From positions 1 through 28,194 of the forward strand of contig DLOL01000016.1 in assembly GCA_002478485.1 (NCBI GenBank): 28,194 nt of DNA, written 5' to 3'. Source of the DNA: Eubacteriaceae bacterium UBA7485. GTDB lineage: Bacteria; Bacillota; Clostridia; Eubacteriales; Eubacteriaceae. Every line of letters starts with the position of its first letter. The stretch's first letter is position 1. This document shows positions 16,387 to 24,872 of this stretch, in pieces. The notes below the pieces were generated by a model. It saw nothing but the letters and a program-made list of their open reading frames with translations, was not told where the DNA came from and did no database searches. Position numbers and translations under genes: made by a program.

Positions 16387-18498
16387 TTAAACCAAAGTCG
16401 GCGGGTCAATACGAATTGAAACTTTTGAAATAAGCGATTCAACTTCCCCTTCTTCGTAGAACTTTTTAACTAGTTCTTTAAAACGTACATCATCGCTCTT
16501 CACGATAAATCGACAGGCACCGTTCATATTTCGAACTTGAAAAATTTTTAAAAATGAAGCTTTAACTTGTTCCTTTTGAGCTGCATTCTGCAATCTTCGT
16601 CTAAACAAGACAGTTTCACGACTGGTTACTTCCCTATCCCTCCCCCTCAAAGAAAAGACATAGTTTGTGCCATAGGGCGGGAGTCCTGAAAGGGACCGGC
16701 TTTTTTGCTCTTCTGCAAAAAACTTCTCTCTTTCCCCGGCTATAGCCCGAAGGCTCTCATCTTCTCGTTCATAAGTTTGAAGGATGCACTGTTCTTTCGG
16801 ACAATTGGCTTCTTCTTGAGCTCTTGCGAAAAAACGTGTATACATTCGAACTGCTTGCTCTCTTGCCGCATAATCAGGGAAATTCAAGTCAAGATCAGCT
16901 AAAAGAGCTGCTGCACAACCAACCTGATCATAATTTTCAATATGATTAAGCGCAGACGTTCCAACAATAATCTCACCTGATAGGTCCGGATATAAACTGA
17001 CTATACTGTCATTAAACTCGTTACCGATGATTTCAACTGCTTTCTCAATTCCAAGGCCGTTTTCCTTAACTGCCTGAGAGCCGCATTCCGGACAACGTTC
17101 GGGTTTACGAATTTGAGTTGCGCAAGAAGGACAATATAAAAGTTCGCTTCCTCGCCTAGCCTGCATAGGCATTCCGCACTTCGGACAAGTAAACGTATAT
17201 CCGCAAGATCGGCAGAAAACGTGTCGTGCATATCCTGTTCTGTTTAAAAGAAGAAAGACTTTTTTCCCTTCATTGAGTGCTTTAAGCATGGCCTCTTTTA
17301 AAAATCTTGATAGAATGGAACGGTTTCCCTCTCTGAGTTCTTTATCCATATGCATGATAACAGCACCCTTGCTTTTTTCTTGCGCCTTTTCAAGGCTGCA
17401 CCATTCACCCTCTTCGAGTTTTTTTCTGGATATAACCGATCCGATCCGGTCAAAAAAGAAAAGTGGACATTTCGTTTCTTTATGAAGTCTTTCAGCAAGG
17501 TCAATTGCTGAAAGACTAACTTTTCCGGGCAAATGATAGTTGTATGAACCTGTCTCCATGACAGCAAGAGCTGGCGGAAACTCAGAAAAAGGAAGAAACA
17601 GTCCGGCTGGTGTGGTAATGAATAAGGTCCCTCGACCTTCTCTTAAATTCTGAGCTACAGCATTCCGCTGCGCTTTTCCGCTTTCTTTTGACAATATCTG
17701 AGGCTTCATTCCAAGATGATCAAAATATGATTGTACACGGGAGAGGATCTCTTTATCAGGCGTAATAATCAAAAGCGACCGGCCTTCTTCAGAAAGATCA
17801 TAGTAAAGTCTTTCAACGTTTCTCAGTTCTTCCTGGAATGTTCCTCCTTCCAGGTAAAAGATCCCTTCGTCTTCGGGATAGTCGAGCGGTTCGAATGTTT
17901 CCATACGTTCAAAGAAAAGATCTTCCTCAACATCTTCCGGTATAAGGAGCGGATTCTTCTTGCGGTAGGCGCCAACAACTCCTTTTTCCATCAGTCCTTT
18001 TAAAGACGCCAAAAGATTGGGAATTTTCTCTCTAAGTTCTTCATAACTCATATCCCCGTCCCTAAGTGCGCTTATAATCTTTTCCTGTACGTTTCCAGGC
18101 TGTCCTTCATACTCTTTCATCAATTTAAGCCATCGAATCTCAGGCAGATGATAGGCTTCAATACCGTCTTTTTTCTTAAGAAGAGGACTCCAGGATGTAA
18201 ACAGAGAAAGAGCCTCCCAGAAAAGAGTAAAATAGCTCTGCTTGATCCACAGGCAGAGCTTGATTTGGTCTTCGGTAAGAACCGGTTCCTCATCGATGAG
18301 CGCTTCTATTGCTTTTAAAGAGTTCTCATATTCAGATGACTCTTCAATACTGAAAATAAATCCTTTAGTCAGTTTCTCTCCCTGAGAGAATCGCTGGACA
18401 GTGCGGCAACCCGGCCTGGCATGATCTGGTACCAGGTAATCGAACGGGCGGTCAAGTCTGCGGTTTTTTTGATCAATGTAGATCTTTGCGATCTTCAC
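16387..18498 (-). CDS. priA: PriA-like primosomal protein, helicase motifs degenerate
   Basis: This protein of about 703 aa is PriA by position and by several landmarks. It has an N-terminal DNA-binding domain with RPFDYLVP, a zinc-binding region with eight Cys in CxxC pairs (CRSC, CPKC, CPSC, CPEC), and the C-terminal SGLPPYG segment. The ATPase motifs are gone: the Walker A place reads YLEGGTFQEE instead of GVTGSGKTE, the DEEH place reads METGSYNY, and the GRAGR arginine-finger motif reads FARAQEE. The reading frame is open throughout, so this is not a recent pseudogene. I chose the GTG at 18498, one base after the rpoZ stop and beginning VKIAKIYID as the family does; an ATG at 18549 would overlap rpoZ. 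coaBC, usually between rpoZ and priA, is missing. Confidence 0.85.
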   Translation of the reverse strand: MKIAKIYIDQKNRRLDRPFDYLVPDHARPGCRTVQRFSQGEKLTKGFIFSIEESSEYENSLKAIEALIDEEPVLTEDQIKLCLWIKQSYFTLFWEALSLFTSWSPLLKKKDGIEAYHLPEIRWLKLMKEYEGQPGNVQEKIISALRDGDMSYEELREKIPNLLASLKGLMEKGVVGAYRKKNPLLIPEDVEEDLFFERMETFEPLDYPEDEGIFYLEGGTFQEELRNVERLYYDLSEEGRSLLIITPDKEILSRVQSYFDHLGMKPQILSKESGKAQRNAVAQNLREGRGTLFITTPAGLFLPFSEFPPALAVMETGSYNYHLPGKVSLSAIDLAERLHKETKCPLFFFDRIGSVISRKKLEEGEWCSLEKAQEKSKGAVIMHMDKELREGNRSILSRFLKEAMLKALNEGKKVFLLLNRTGYARHVFCRSCGYTFTCPKCGMPMQARRGSELLYCPSCATQIRKPERCPECGSQAVKENGLGIEKAVEIIGNEFNDSIVSLYPDLSGEIIVGTSALNHIENYDQVGCAAALLADLDLNFPDYAAREQAVRMYTRFFARAQEEANCPKEQCILQTYEREDESLRAIAGEREKFFAEEQKSRSLSGLPPYGTNYVFSLRGRDREVTSRETVLFRRRLQNAAQKEQVKASFLKIFQVRNMNGACRFIVKSDDVRFKELVKKFYEEGEVESLISKVSIRIDPPTLV

Positions 18499-18499
18499 G

Positions 18500-18802
18500 T
18501 CAGTCCGACAAAATGGTTCCAGTAGACGCCTGAGCAGGTGCAGGTTCAATTACGCCTACGTCTTCCCTAAATTCAGGATTATGCAGTTCGACATAACCTT
18601 CCGCGATTTCCGCAGTTGCGATGGAAATCGGATTATCTACCGTAATCTTTACCATAGGTTCATCACCATCTACAATTTCACGTGCTCTTTTGCTGGTTGC
18701 TAAAACCAGTTCGTATTTATTATTAGCTTTTGCAATTAAATCATTCAGGGCTGGATAACGCATGCCTTTTTTTGCATAGCTGTCTGAGATATTCGGTTTC
18801 AT
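18500..18802 (-). CDS. rpoZ: RNA polymerase omega subunit
   Basis: This 100-aa protein carries the omega signature YELVLATSKRAREI (residues ~30-43), with MRYPALNDLIAKANNKY before it. Omega helps assemble and stabilise RNA polymerase. The C-terminal ~35 residues are acidic and Pro/Ala/Thr-rich, longer than the minimal fold. Its place between gmk and priA and a clear AAAGAGG ribosome binding site support the call. Confidence 0.92.
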   Translation of the reverse strand: MKPNISDSYAKKGMRYPALNDLIAKANNKYELVLATSKRAREIVDGDEPMVKITVDNPISIATAEIAEGYVELHNPEFREDVGVIEPAPAQASTGTILSD

Positions 18803-18847
18803 GGTCTGCCTCTTTTCCAGTATTATTACAACTCTCTTATATATCTT

Positions 18848-19474
18848 TTACACATTTTGATTAAGAATTCTCGAAGTCTTCAGATGCTCTGCACATAAAA
18901 CAGATTGAAGATTCTTCCCGCTTTCCACAAGCGCATTTTTCTTATTCACTATGATGTAATCATAATTTGGAGCCAGTGCAATTTCATCTTTTGCACAACT
19001 CATCCGACGATTAATTTCATCTTCAGAATCACTTCCCCGCCCTGTGATTCTCTCTCTAAGCTCCTCGAGCGAAGGTGGCATGATAAAGACAGTCACGGCT
19101 TGAGGGTACATTTCTTTGACTTTCGCTGCTCCTTGCATTTCAATTTCTAAAATCACATCCTTGCCTTCTTTTAGCATGTCAATGATTCTGTTCTTGGGCG
19201 TTCCATAATAATTTCCATAGATTTGAGCAAATTCAAAGTAATGATCTTCTTCGATGCGTTCCTCAAAAGTTTTCCGATCTACAAAATAATATGTAACACC
19301 TTCTTCATCTCCTTTTCTCGGAGCTCTCGTGGTCTCGGAAATCGATAAAAAAACATTTTCATCATGTTCATTCAGCCACTTTACAACGCTTCCTTTACCT
19401 GCACCTGCAGGACCGGAAACAACGAGAAGAACGCCGATCCGATCTGTATATTCCTCTTTTAATGACTCACTCAA
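18848..19474 (-). CDS. gmk: Guanylate kinase
   Basis: The product (about 208 aa from the chosen start) has the P-loop GPAGAGKGSV, the GMP-binding segments SETTRAPRKGDEEG and YGNYYGTPK, and LEIEMQGAAKVKE. It phosphorylates GMP to GDP. The frame is open back to an ATG at 19510, but that would add residues unlike the family and overlap yicC by 44 bases. A TTG at 19474, overlapping the yicC stop (TTGAGTGA) and with AGGTG eight bases upstream, gives the usual length, so I prefer it. remA (DUF370), commonly between yicC and gmk, is absent. Confidence 0.93.
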   Translation of the reverse strand: MSESLKEEYTDRIGVLLVVSGPAGAGKGSVVKWLNEHDENVFLSISETTRAPRKGDEEGVTYYFVDRKTFEERIEEDHYFEFAQIYGNYYGTPKNRIIDMLKEGKDVILEIEMQGAAKVKEMYPQAVTVFIMPPSLEELRERITGRGSDSEDEINRRMSCAKDEIALAPNYDYIIVNKKNALVESGKNLQSVLCAEHLKTSRILNQNV

Positions 19475-20342
19475 TGTTCTGCACCTGTTCACGGATCTTC
19501 TCCGTTTCACCTTTCATTTCAACTACGAGATCTATGATATCCACACAATCTGTTTTTGATCCGATCGTATTAATCTCGCGGTTAAGCTCCTGAGCAAGAA
19601 AATCAAGTCTTCTTCCTACGGGTTCACGTGTGTCTAACATCGTGGTAAGTCTTTTAAGGTGTGAATCAAGTCTTGCCATTTCCTCATCAATAGCCAGCCT
19701 GTCTGCAAGTAGTGATGCTTCTTGGGCAATTCTCGCCTCGTCAGCACCAGTCTCTTTCATAGCTTCCCTGATTCTCGATTTTAAACTCTCCACACTTTTT
19801 CTCATGGCTTCAGGTGCTAATTGTTGAATCTTTTCAAGACCATCTTGGAGCATTCCCTGATGCAAAGCCACATCTTTCTTTAAATTATCGCCTTCAGCTT
19901 TTCTTGCTGCTTCCAATTGGTCCAGCGCTTCTGATAAAGCCGGAGAAACCATCTCCCATAAGACCTCATTATCAGGCGTATCTTCTGATACTTTCATTAC
20001 ATCTGGAAATCGGGCTACAAGGGCAAGATCAATATTCTGGGAGATCATAGTATCCAGACTTTTTAATTTTTCAAGTGCTTGAATATAGGAAAGCGCGAGT
20101 TTTTCATCTAAAATCACGTGTTCGGCATCACTTTGACCACTGATTCGGATAAAAACCTCAATTCTCCCTCTACTCAAACGAGAGGAAATATACTTTCTGA
20201 TTTTATCTTCAATTCCTCCAAGATAATGCGGAGCTTTTATTACTATGTCTCGATAACGGTTATTGACTGAACGAATCTCTATCGTAACCTCTTGATGACC
20301 GGTTTTTACATCTGATCGTCCATAGCCTGTCATACTGTACAT
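19467..20342 (-). CDS. yicC: YicC family endoribonuclease
   Basis: This 291-aa protein begins MYSMTGYGRS and contains SVNNRYRDI, SRGRIEVF and the C-terminal GRRLDFLAQELNREINTIGSK, all family hallmarks. YicC proteins are stress-related endoribonucleases; E. coli YicC takes part in decay of the small RNA RyhB (family knowledge). GAGGGAT upstream supports the start. It follows dapF by two bases and its stop overlaps the proposed gmk start. Confidence 0.93.
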   Translation of the reverse strand: MYSMTGYGRSDVKTGHQEVTIEIRSVNNRYRDIVIKAPHYLGGIEDKIRKYISSRLSRGRIEVFIRISGQSDAEHVILDEKLALSYIQALEKLKSLDTMISQNIDLALVARFPDVMKVSEDTPDNEVLWEMVSPALSEALDQLEAARKAEGDNLKKDVALHQGMLQDGLEKIQQLAPEAMRKSVESLKSRIREAMKETGADEARIAQEASLLADRLAIDEEMARLDSHLKRLTTMLDTREPVGRRLDFLAQELNREINTIGSKTDCVDIIDLVVEMKGETEKIREQVQNIE

Positions 20343-20344
20343 GT

Positions 20345-21202
20345 TTAATCCCTCAGACTTTCCGTCTCTATCGCGCCTGAATAAACCATTTTGGCGGGTC
20401 CTGTCATTAAAACGTCGCCTTCCGGCGTCATCTCCATGAATAAGTCTCCTCCAGGAAGATGGGCCAGGGCACGTCCATTAACGAGGCCATTCCGGTATAG
20501 CCATGAAAATGCTGCAGAAGTACCTGTGCCACATGCCAATGTCTCTCCTGCTCCTCTTTCCCAGGTTCGGATTGAAAATTCGGTTTTTCCAGTCGGCTGT
20601 ACAAAGCTAACATTAACCCCTTCTGGAAAAATATCAAGTTTTTCGAGTTTAGGTCCATAAGAATAAAAAACTTGATCTTCACCTTTATTGAGTAATATAA
20701 GGTGCGGATTTGGAATTGAAAGTGCCCCGCACTGGAAATTTTGTTCATGGTCTTCTATTAAGAAGTTATCCGTTTTACCTTGAATCTGCCTGTTAGATTC
20801 AAAACGCTCGATGTTAACCGGAAGACTTTCCGGATCATAATTCGCTTTCCCAATTTTCACACGGATCATGCCATCGTCTAAAATATCAACCGGAATCAAT
20901 CCTCCGCGTGTTTCAACTTCAAAATTCTTTTGATCTAGAAAACCAAAATAATCGAGATAAGCAGCAAAACAGCGCATACCGTTTCCGCACATCTTTGCTG
21001 TTGACCCGTCAGAGTTATAATAATTCATAAAAAAACGGCTGTTTTTTCTTTCTACCAGAATTAATCCGTCTGCACCGATTCCCTTATGACGATCACATAA
21101 TTTTGCAATAGTGTCAGGATCAATTGAAATAAGTCCAGCAGTATTTTCAATCATAATAAAATCATTTCCACAGCCATGCATTTTGTTAAAGTGTAACTTC
21201 AT
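20345..21202 (-). CDS. dapF: Diaminopimelate epimerase
   Basis: This 285-aa protein has both catalytic cysteines, C72 (AKMCGNGMRCFAAY) and C224 (ACGTGTSA), and the start HFNKMHGCGNDF. It converts LL- to meso-diaminopimelate for lysine and peptidoglycan synthesis, so the cell probably uses DAP-type or DAP-derived precursors. It is the first gene of the long minus-strand series, with a good promoter 30-60 bases upstream and an AGGCGG ribosome binding site. Confidence 0.95.
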   Translation of the reverse strand: MKLHFNKMHGCGNDFIMIENTAGLISIDPDTIAKLCDRHKGIGADGLILVERKNSRFFMNYYNSDGSTAKMCGNGMRCFAAYLDYFGFLDQKNFEVETRGGLIPVDILDDGMIRVKIGKANYDPESLPVNIERFESNRQIQGKTDNFLIEDHEQNFQCGALSIPNPHLILLNKGEDQVFYSYGPKLEKLDIFPEGVNVSFVQPTGKTEFSIRTWERGAGETLACGTGTSAAFSWLYRNGLVNGRALAHLPGGDLFMEMTPEGDVLMTGPAKMVYSGAIETESLRD

Positions 21203-21231
21203 GAATGAAACCGCCTATTTTCATTCTTAAC

Positions 21232-21260
21232 ATTTTATCATTAACCAAAACTCCACTCAA
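21232..21260 (-). promoter_or_regulatory. SigA-type promoter of the dapF operon
   Basis: On the minus strand TTGAGT (21255-21260) and TAAAAT (21232-21237) are separated by exactly 17 bases, with a TG-n extended -10. Transcription would start close to 21225 and feed dapF-yicC-gmk-rpoZ-priA and onward. It is the best promoter I see for the minus-strand series. Confidence 0.75.
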
Positions 21261-21265
21261 TGTGG

Positions 21266-21294
21266 AAAGTCTTTTTCGAGGCGTGTGGTATATT
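21266..21294 (+). promoter_or_regulatory. Probable promoter of rqcH operon
   Basis: An extended -10 (TGGTATATT, hexamer 21289-21294) faces rqcH. The matching -35 position (about 21266-21271) is a poor fit. It runs back-to-back with the dapF promoter, only a few bases apart, so one regulator could affect both. Confidence 0.45.
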
Positions 21295-21349
21295 CTTATG
21301 GAAGGAAGTTTATTAAAAAAAAAGCCAATAAGAATGCTTGAGGTAAGGT

Positions 21350-23128
21350 ATGCCATTTGACGGAATCGTGTCCAATGCTATAACACGCGAATTAAATCAG
21401 AAACTAACAGGCGGAAAAATAAGAAAAATCCAGCAACCTGAAAAGGATGAAATTCGGTTAATTGTGAATAAAGGAAAAGAAAACCTATCTTTACTTTTAT
21501 CCGCCTCGCCCAATAATGCCAGGATTCATCTTTCTAATATTAAAAAAGAAAGTCCACTAACTCCACCTGTTTTTTGTATGACTCTCAGAAAACATATTTC
21601 AGGTTCAGTTATTAAACGGATTGAACAGCAAAATGAAGACCGAATTGTTGAAATTGTTTTGGATTCAAGAAATGAGTTTGGGGAACCGCAGGAAAAACGC
21701 CTGATTATGGAAGTTACAGGCAGAAACTCAAATTTAATTTTAACAGCTGAAGAAAACGGTGAAAAGAAAATTCTAGATGCTGTGAAAAGAGTCGGGCTCA
21801 GTTCCAGTCGTTACCGTCATATCCTTCCTGGAGAAGTCTATAAAGCCCCTCCAGGAGAAGGTCGGATTGAAGTTGGGAAGACTCATAAAACTGATATTCT
21901 TAAATTGATGAAGGAAGACCAATCTCTTAGTCCAGAGAAATTCTTCACAACTCGTTTTTTCGGAATCTCACCGGCAATTGTAAGAGAAGCACTATACCGT
22001 TCAAAGATTGAAGGTAATACAAAACTTTTTACCTATTCAGATGAACAGATGGAACAGCTTGCTGACACTTTTAAGGATCTGACGGAAGAGATGCGTTCTT
22101 CAGATAGCTTTTTTGTTTTTGAAGATAGCGGAAATTTGATTGATTTTTATCCAGGTAATTTAACTTATTTAGGATCAAGGTATGAAACATTCTCTTCAGT
22201 AAGCGAAGCCCTTGAATATTTCTATACTGCCAGAGACCTTCGAATGCGTTTCAAATCCAAAAGTGCGGATTTAAGGCATAAGCTTGAGAATTTAAGAAAA
22301 AGAGCTGCTAAAAAACTTCAAACTTTTAACCAAGATCTGAAAAGATTAGAAAACAATGATAAAAATCGAAAATACGGTGATTTAATCACTGCGAATATCT
22401 ATCAAATTCAAAAGGGAATGAAAGAAGCTTTTCTCATTGACTATGAAGACCCTGAATTTACGCAAATTAGAGTTCCGCTAAAAGTCAATGAAACGCCCTC
22501 TCAAAATGCTCAGCGCTTTTATAAAAAATATCAAAAGGGAAAGCGTGCCAAAATTGAACTGGAGCACCAGAAAAAAATCACAGAAGAACAACTTTATTAT
22601 ATTGAAACATTGATTGAAGGGCTAAACCATTCTCAAACTCCGAATGAGCTTGAAGAAATCCTTCATGAATACCGCAACTCAGATCTGGCTTCAGGAAAAG
22701 AGAAACGATCAAAAAAAGGCAATAAAAAGCCTAAAGCCTCAGAACCAATGTGTTTTACATCTTCAGAAGGTTTTAAAATATATGTCGGCAAGAACAATTA
22801 TCAAAACGATTATATCTCAACAAGACTCGGTGTAGCAGAAGACTGCTGGCTTCATGTAAAAGACGCTCCAGGATCCCATGTGTTGATCGTTGCTAACGGA
22901 CGATTTATTCCTGAAAAAACAGTACTCGAAGGCGGTATGCTTGCGGCATGGTATTCCAGTCAAAAAAATTCGGAAAATGTTCCTGTTGATTATTTGGAAT
23001 TTAAGGATTTAAAGAAGCCAAAAGGTGCTAACCCTGGGATGGTAATTTTCACTACCCATGACACTATGTATATAACACCTAATAAAGCAGAAGTGGCTAG
23101 AATTGAAGGACTTGCAGAACCTTTATGA
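21350..23128 (+). CDS. rqcH: RqcH (NFACT family), ribosome quality control factor
   Basis: This 592-aa protein is of the NFACT/FbpA family. The NFACT-N domain begins MPFDGIVSNAITREL, with the catalytic-type DR pair at residues 97-98 (NEDRIVEI). A long charged coiled-coil lies at ~300-450, and the NFACT-R domain contains WLHVKDAPGSHVLI. In Bacillus RqcH binds stalled 50S subunits and adds Ala tails to the nascent chain; D97 and R98 are needed for this, and both are kept. Older annotation calls it fibronectin-binding protein. GAGGTAAGG precedes the ATG. Its stop overlaps the ylmH start (ATGA). Confidence 0.95.
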   Translation: MPFDGIVSNAITRELNQKLTGGKIRKIQQPEKDEIRLIVNKGKENLSLLLSASPNNARIHLSNIKKESPLTPPVFCMTLRKHISGSVIKRIEQQNEDRIVEIVLDSRNEFGEPQEKRLIMEVTGRNSNLILTAEENGEKKILDAVKRVGLSSSRYRHILPGEVYKAPPGEGRIEVGKTHKTDILKLMKEDQSLSPEKFFTTRFFGISPAIVREALYRSKIEGNTKLFTYSDEQMEQLADTFKDLTEEMRSSDSFFVFEDSGNLIDFYPGNLTYLGSRYETFSSVSEALEYFYTARDLRMRFKSKSADLRHKLENLRKRAAKKLQTFNQDLKRLENNDKNRKYGDLITANIYQIQKGMKEAFLIDYEDPEFTQIRVPLKVNETPSQNAQRFYKKYQKGKRAKIELEHQKKITEEQLYYIETLIEGLNHSQTPNELEEILHEYRNSDLASGKEKRSKKGNKKPKASEPMCFTSSEGFKIYVGKNNYQNDYISTRLGVAEDCWLHVKDAPGSHVLIVANGRFIPEKTVLEGGMLAAWYSSQKNSENVPVDYLEFKDLKKPKGANPGMVIFTTHDTMYITPNKAEVARIEGLAEPL

Positions 23129-23862
23129 AAACAGAGGATAATAAATATTTAATTGAGACAATTATTCATCATGCGCGAAATCTTTACCAGCCCTACTATT
23201 CTCCGTTTCTCGACCGCAAAACTCAAAATGAATTAATGCCACTTCTGAATCGTGAAGCTGTAAATTATCGTTTTGAAGGAGGAGCTCCAGATACAGAGAG
23301 AAGAATGGTCATCTTATGGCCGGATTATGTGGAAGATGATGAAGTAGTATGTCCCATTGGGGCAATCTATGTACCGGTTCGTTTCAATCCTGAACATCGT
23401 AAGATTCTTGGAACCGTTCTTTCAACTGGAATAAAGCGAGAAAATATCGGTGATATTTTGATTGGAGATGATTTTTTTGAAATTATTCTGTTAGATCGAA
23501 TGTCTGATTATGTCTTGAATAACTTTACTAATCTTCAGGGTCAAACGATTTCGGGAAAATGGCTGGATATGACCGAGATAATTCCCGTCGAAAAAAAGAT
23601 GCAGACTGTTCTTCAAACTGCCGCCAGTGAAAGACTTGATGCTGTCATCGGTTCTCTCTACCATTTATCGCGAAGTGAAGCTTCATCAAAAATAAGTCGG
23701 GGAGATGTAAATTTAAACTACACTCCAGTGTCAAAAACAGATATGCACGTAAAATCAGGCGATATTATTTCGGTAAAGCGTCACGGAAAACTTAGAATTG
23801 ATTCGATTGGCGAAAAGACCAAGAAAGGAAGAATCCGAATTGAAGCAAGTTTCTATGTCTGA
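23125..23862 (+). CDS. ylmH: YlmH-type S4-domain RNA-binding protein
   Basis: This 245-aa protein matches YlmH. It has an N-terminal helical region (residues 1-~75) and a central domain with GAIYVPVRFNPEHRKILG. A C-terminal S4 RNA-binding domain (~175-240: SERLDAVIGSLYHLSRSEA, SGDIISVKRHGKL) completes it. In Bacilli ylmH sits in the divIVA cluster and the protein has been linked to handling of stalled 50S complexes. Here it overlaps rqcH by four bases, which fits a shared role in ribosome rescue. rluD follows, also overlapping. Confidence 0.88.
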   Translation: MKTEDNKYLIETIIHHARNLYQPYYSPFLDRKTQNELMPLLNREAVNYRFEGGAPDTERRMVILWPDYVEDDEVVCPIGAIYVPVRFNPEHRKILGTVLSTGIKRENIGDILIGDDFFEIILLDRMSDYVLNNFTNLQGQTISGKWLDMTEIIPVEKKMQTVLQTAASERLDAVIGSLYHLSRSEASSKISRGDVNLNYTPVSKTDMHVKSGDIISVKRHGKLRIDSIGEKTKKGRIRIEASFYV

Positions 23863-24844
23863 AGATACGCTAAAAGATCAACAAAAAAGGCCTGAAGATT
23901 ACGAAGTCCTCAGCCTAACAACCGGTCCTGAAGCCGATGGCAAACGTCTCGATCAGTTCTTAGGAGAAGTGATTTCCGATATGACTCGATCAAGAATCAA
24001 AGCATTGATTAAGGAGGGATTTGTTCGTGTCGATGGTGAAATACCAAAACCTTCTTTAAAACTAAAAAGAGGAATATCTATTGCAATTGAGTTAAAACCA
24101 CCTAAACAAATTAACGCTGATCCTGAGAATATTCCAATTGATATCCTGTACCAGGACCATGATATTTGTGTTGTAAACAAACCTCAAGGAATGGTCGTGC
24201 ATCCGGCTGCAGGATCACCCGACGGAACATTGGTAAACGCTCTTCTATACCACGTTAAAGACCTATCTGGAATTGGAGGAGAATTTCGTCCAGGTATTGT
24301 ACATCGAATTGATAAAGACACATCAGGCGTTTTGGTAACTGCAAAAACGGATATAGCTCACCAAGGATTAAGCGAGCTCTTTAAAAACCATGATATCGAT
24401 CGTGAATATATAGCCCTTGTTAAAGGAATTGTGAAAGAAGATTCCGGGACGATCGATAAACCGATTGGAAGAGATCCTAAAGACCGGAAGAAAATGACTG
24501 TAACCGATAAAAACAGCAGGAATGCTGTAACACATTTTGAAGTTCTGGAACGCTATAAAGAGGGATATACCTTGATGCGTTTTAAACTTGAAACAGGAAG
24601 AACCCATCAGATTCGCGTTCATATGGCTAAATCAGATCATCCTATCGCCGGGGATCCTGTATATGGCGGAGATAAGAAGAATCCTTTTAACACGAATGGA
24701 CAACTTCTTCACGCTAGAAAACTAGGGTTTATCCATCCTGTATCAGGAGAATTTCTTACTTTTGAAACTCCCGTTCCAAGCACATTTAAATTGATCTTGA
24801 AAAAGCTTCATCCCCTAGACTCATTCAATATTGACACGATTTAA
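23855..24844 (+). CDS. rluD: RluD-family 23S rRNA pseudouridine synthase
   Basis: This protein of about 329 aa has an N-terminal S4 domain (GKRLDQFLGEVISDMTRSRI...) and the catalytic motif HRIDKDTSGVLV with the active-site Asp. The later segments GRTHQIRVHMA and PIAGDPVYGG are typical of RluA-type synthases. The target uridines cannot be told from sequence alone; RluD-type activity on helix 69 is the usual assignment. I chose the ATG at 23855, overlapping the ylmH stop; an upstream ATG at 23798 would overlap ylmH by 65 bases. In many Bacillota this gene follows lspA; here it is in an rqcH-ylmH operon. Confidence 0.93.
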   Translation: MSEDTLKDQQKRPEDYEVLSLTTGPEADGKRLDQFLGEVISDMTRSRIKALIKEGFVRVDGEIPKPSLKLKRGISIAIELKPPKQINADPENIPIDILYQDHDICVVNKPQGMVVHPAAGSPDGTLVNALLYHVKDLSGIGGEFRPGIVHRIDKDTSGVLVTAKTDIAHQGLSELFKNHDIDREYIALVKGIVKEDSGTIDKPIGRDPKDRKKMTVTDKNSRNAVTHFEVLERYKEGYTLMRFKLETGRTHQIRVHMAKSDHPIAGDPVYGGDKKNPFNTNGQLLHARKLGFIHPVSGEFLTFETPVPSTFKLILKKLHPLDSFNIDTI

Positions 24845-24872
24845 AAATGCAGACGCTAACGTCTGCATTTTT
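24843..24872. terminator. Bidirectional terminator between rluD and membrane protein gene
   Basis: A perfect 13-bp stem (24843-24855 with 24860-24872) has a 4-base loop. Its outer arms are A5 and T5, so either strand gives a hairpin with a T-run. It serves the convergent rluD and membrane-protein genes. Confidence 0.9.

Noticed and set aside
16387..18498. priA considered as a pseudogene
   Set aside because: About 700 codons are open without frameshift, the zinc cysteines and both ends are kept, and it is tightly coupled to rpoZ; a functional but motor-less protein fits better.
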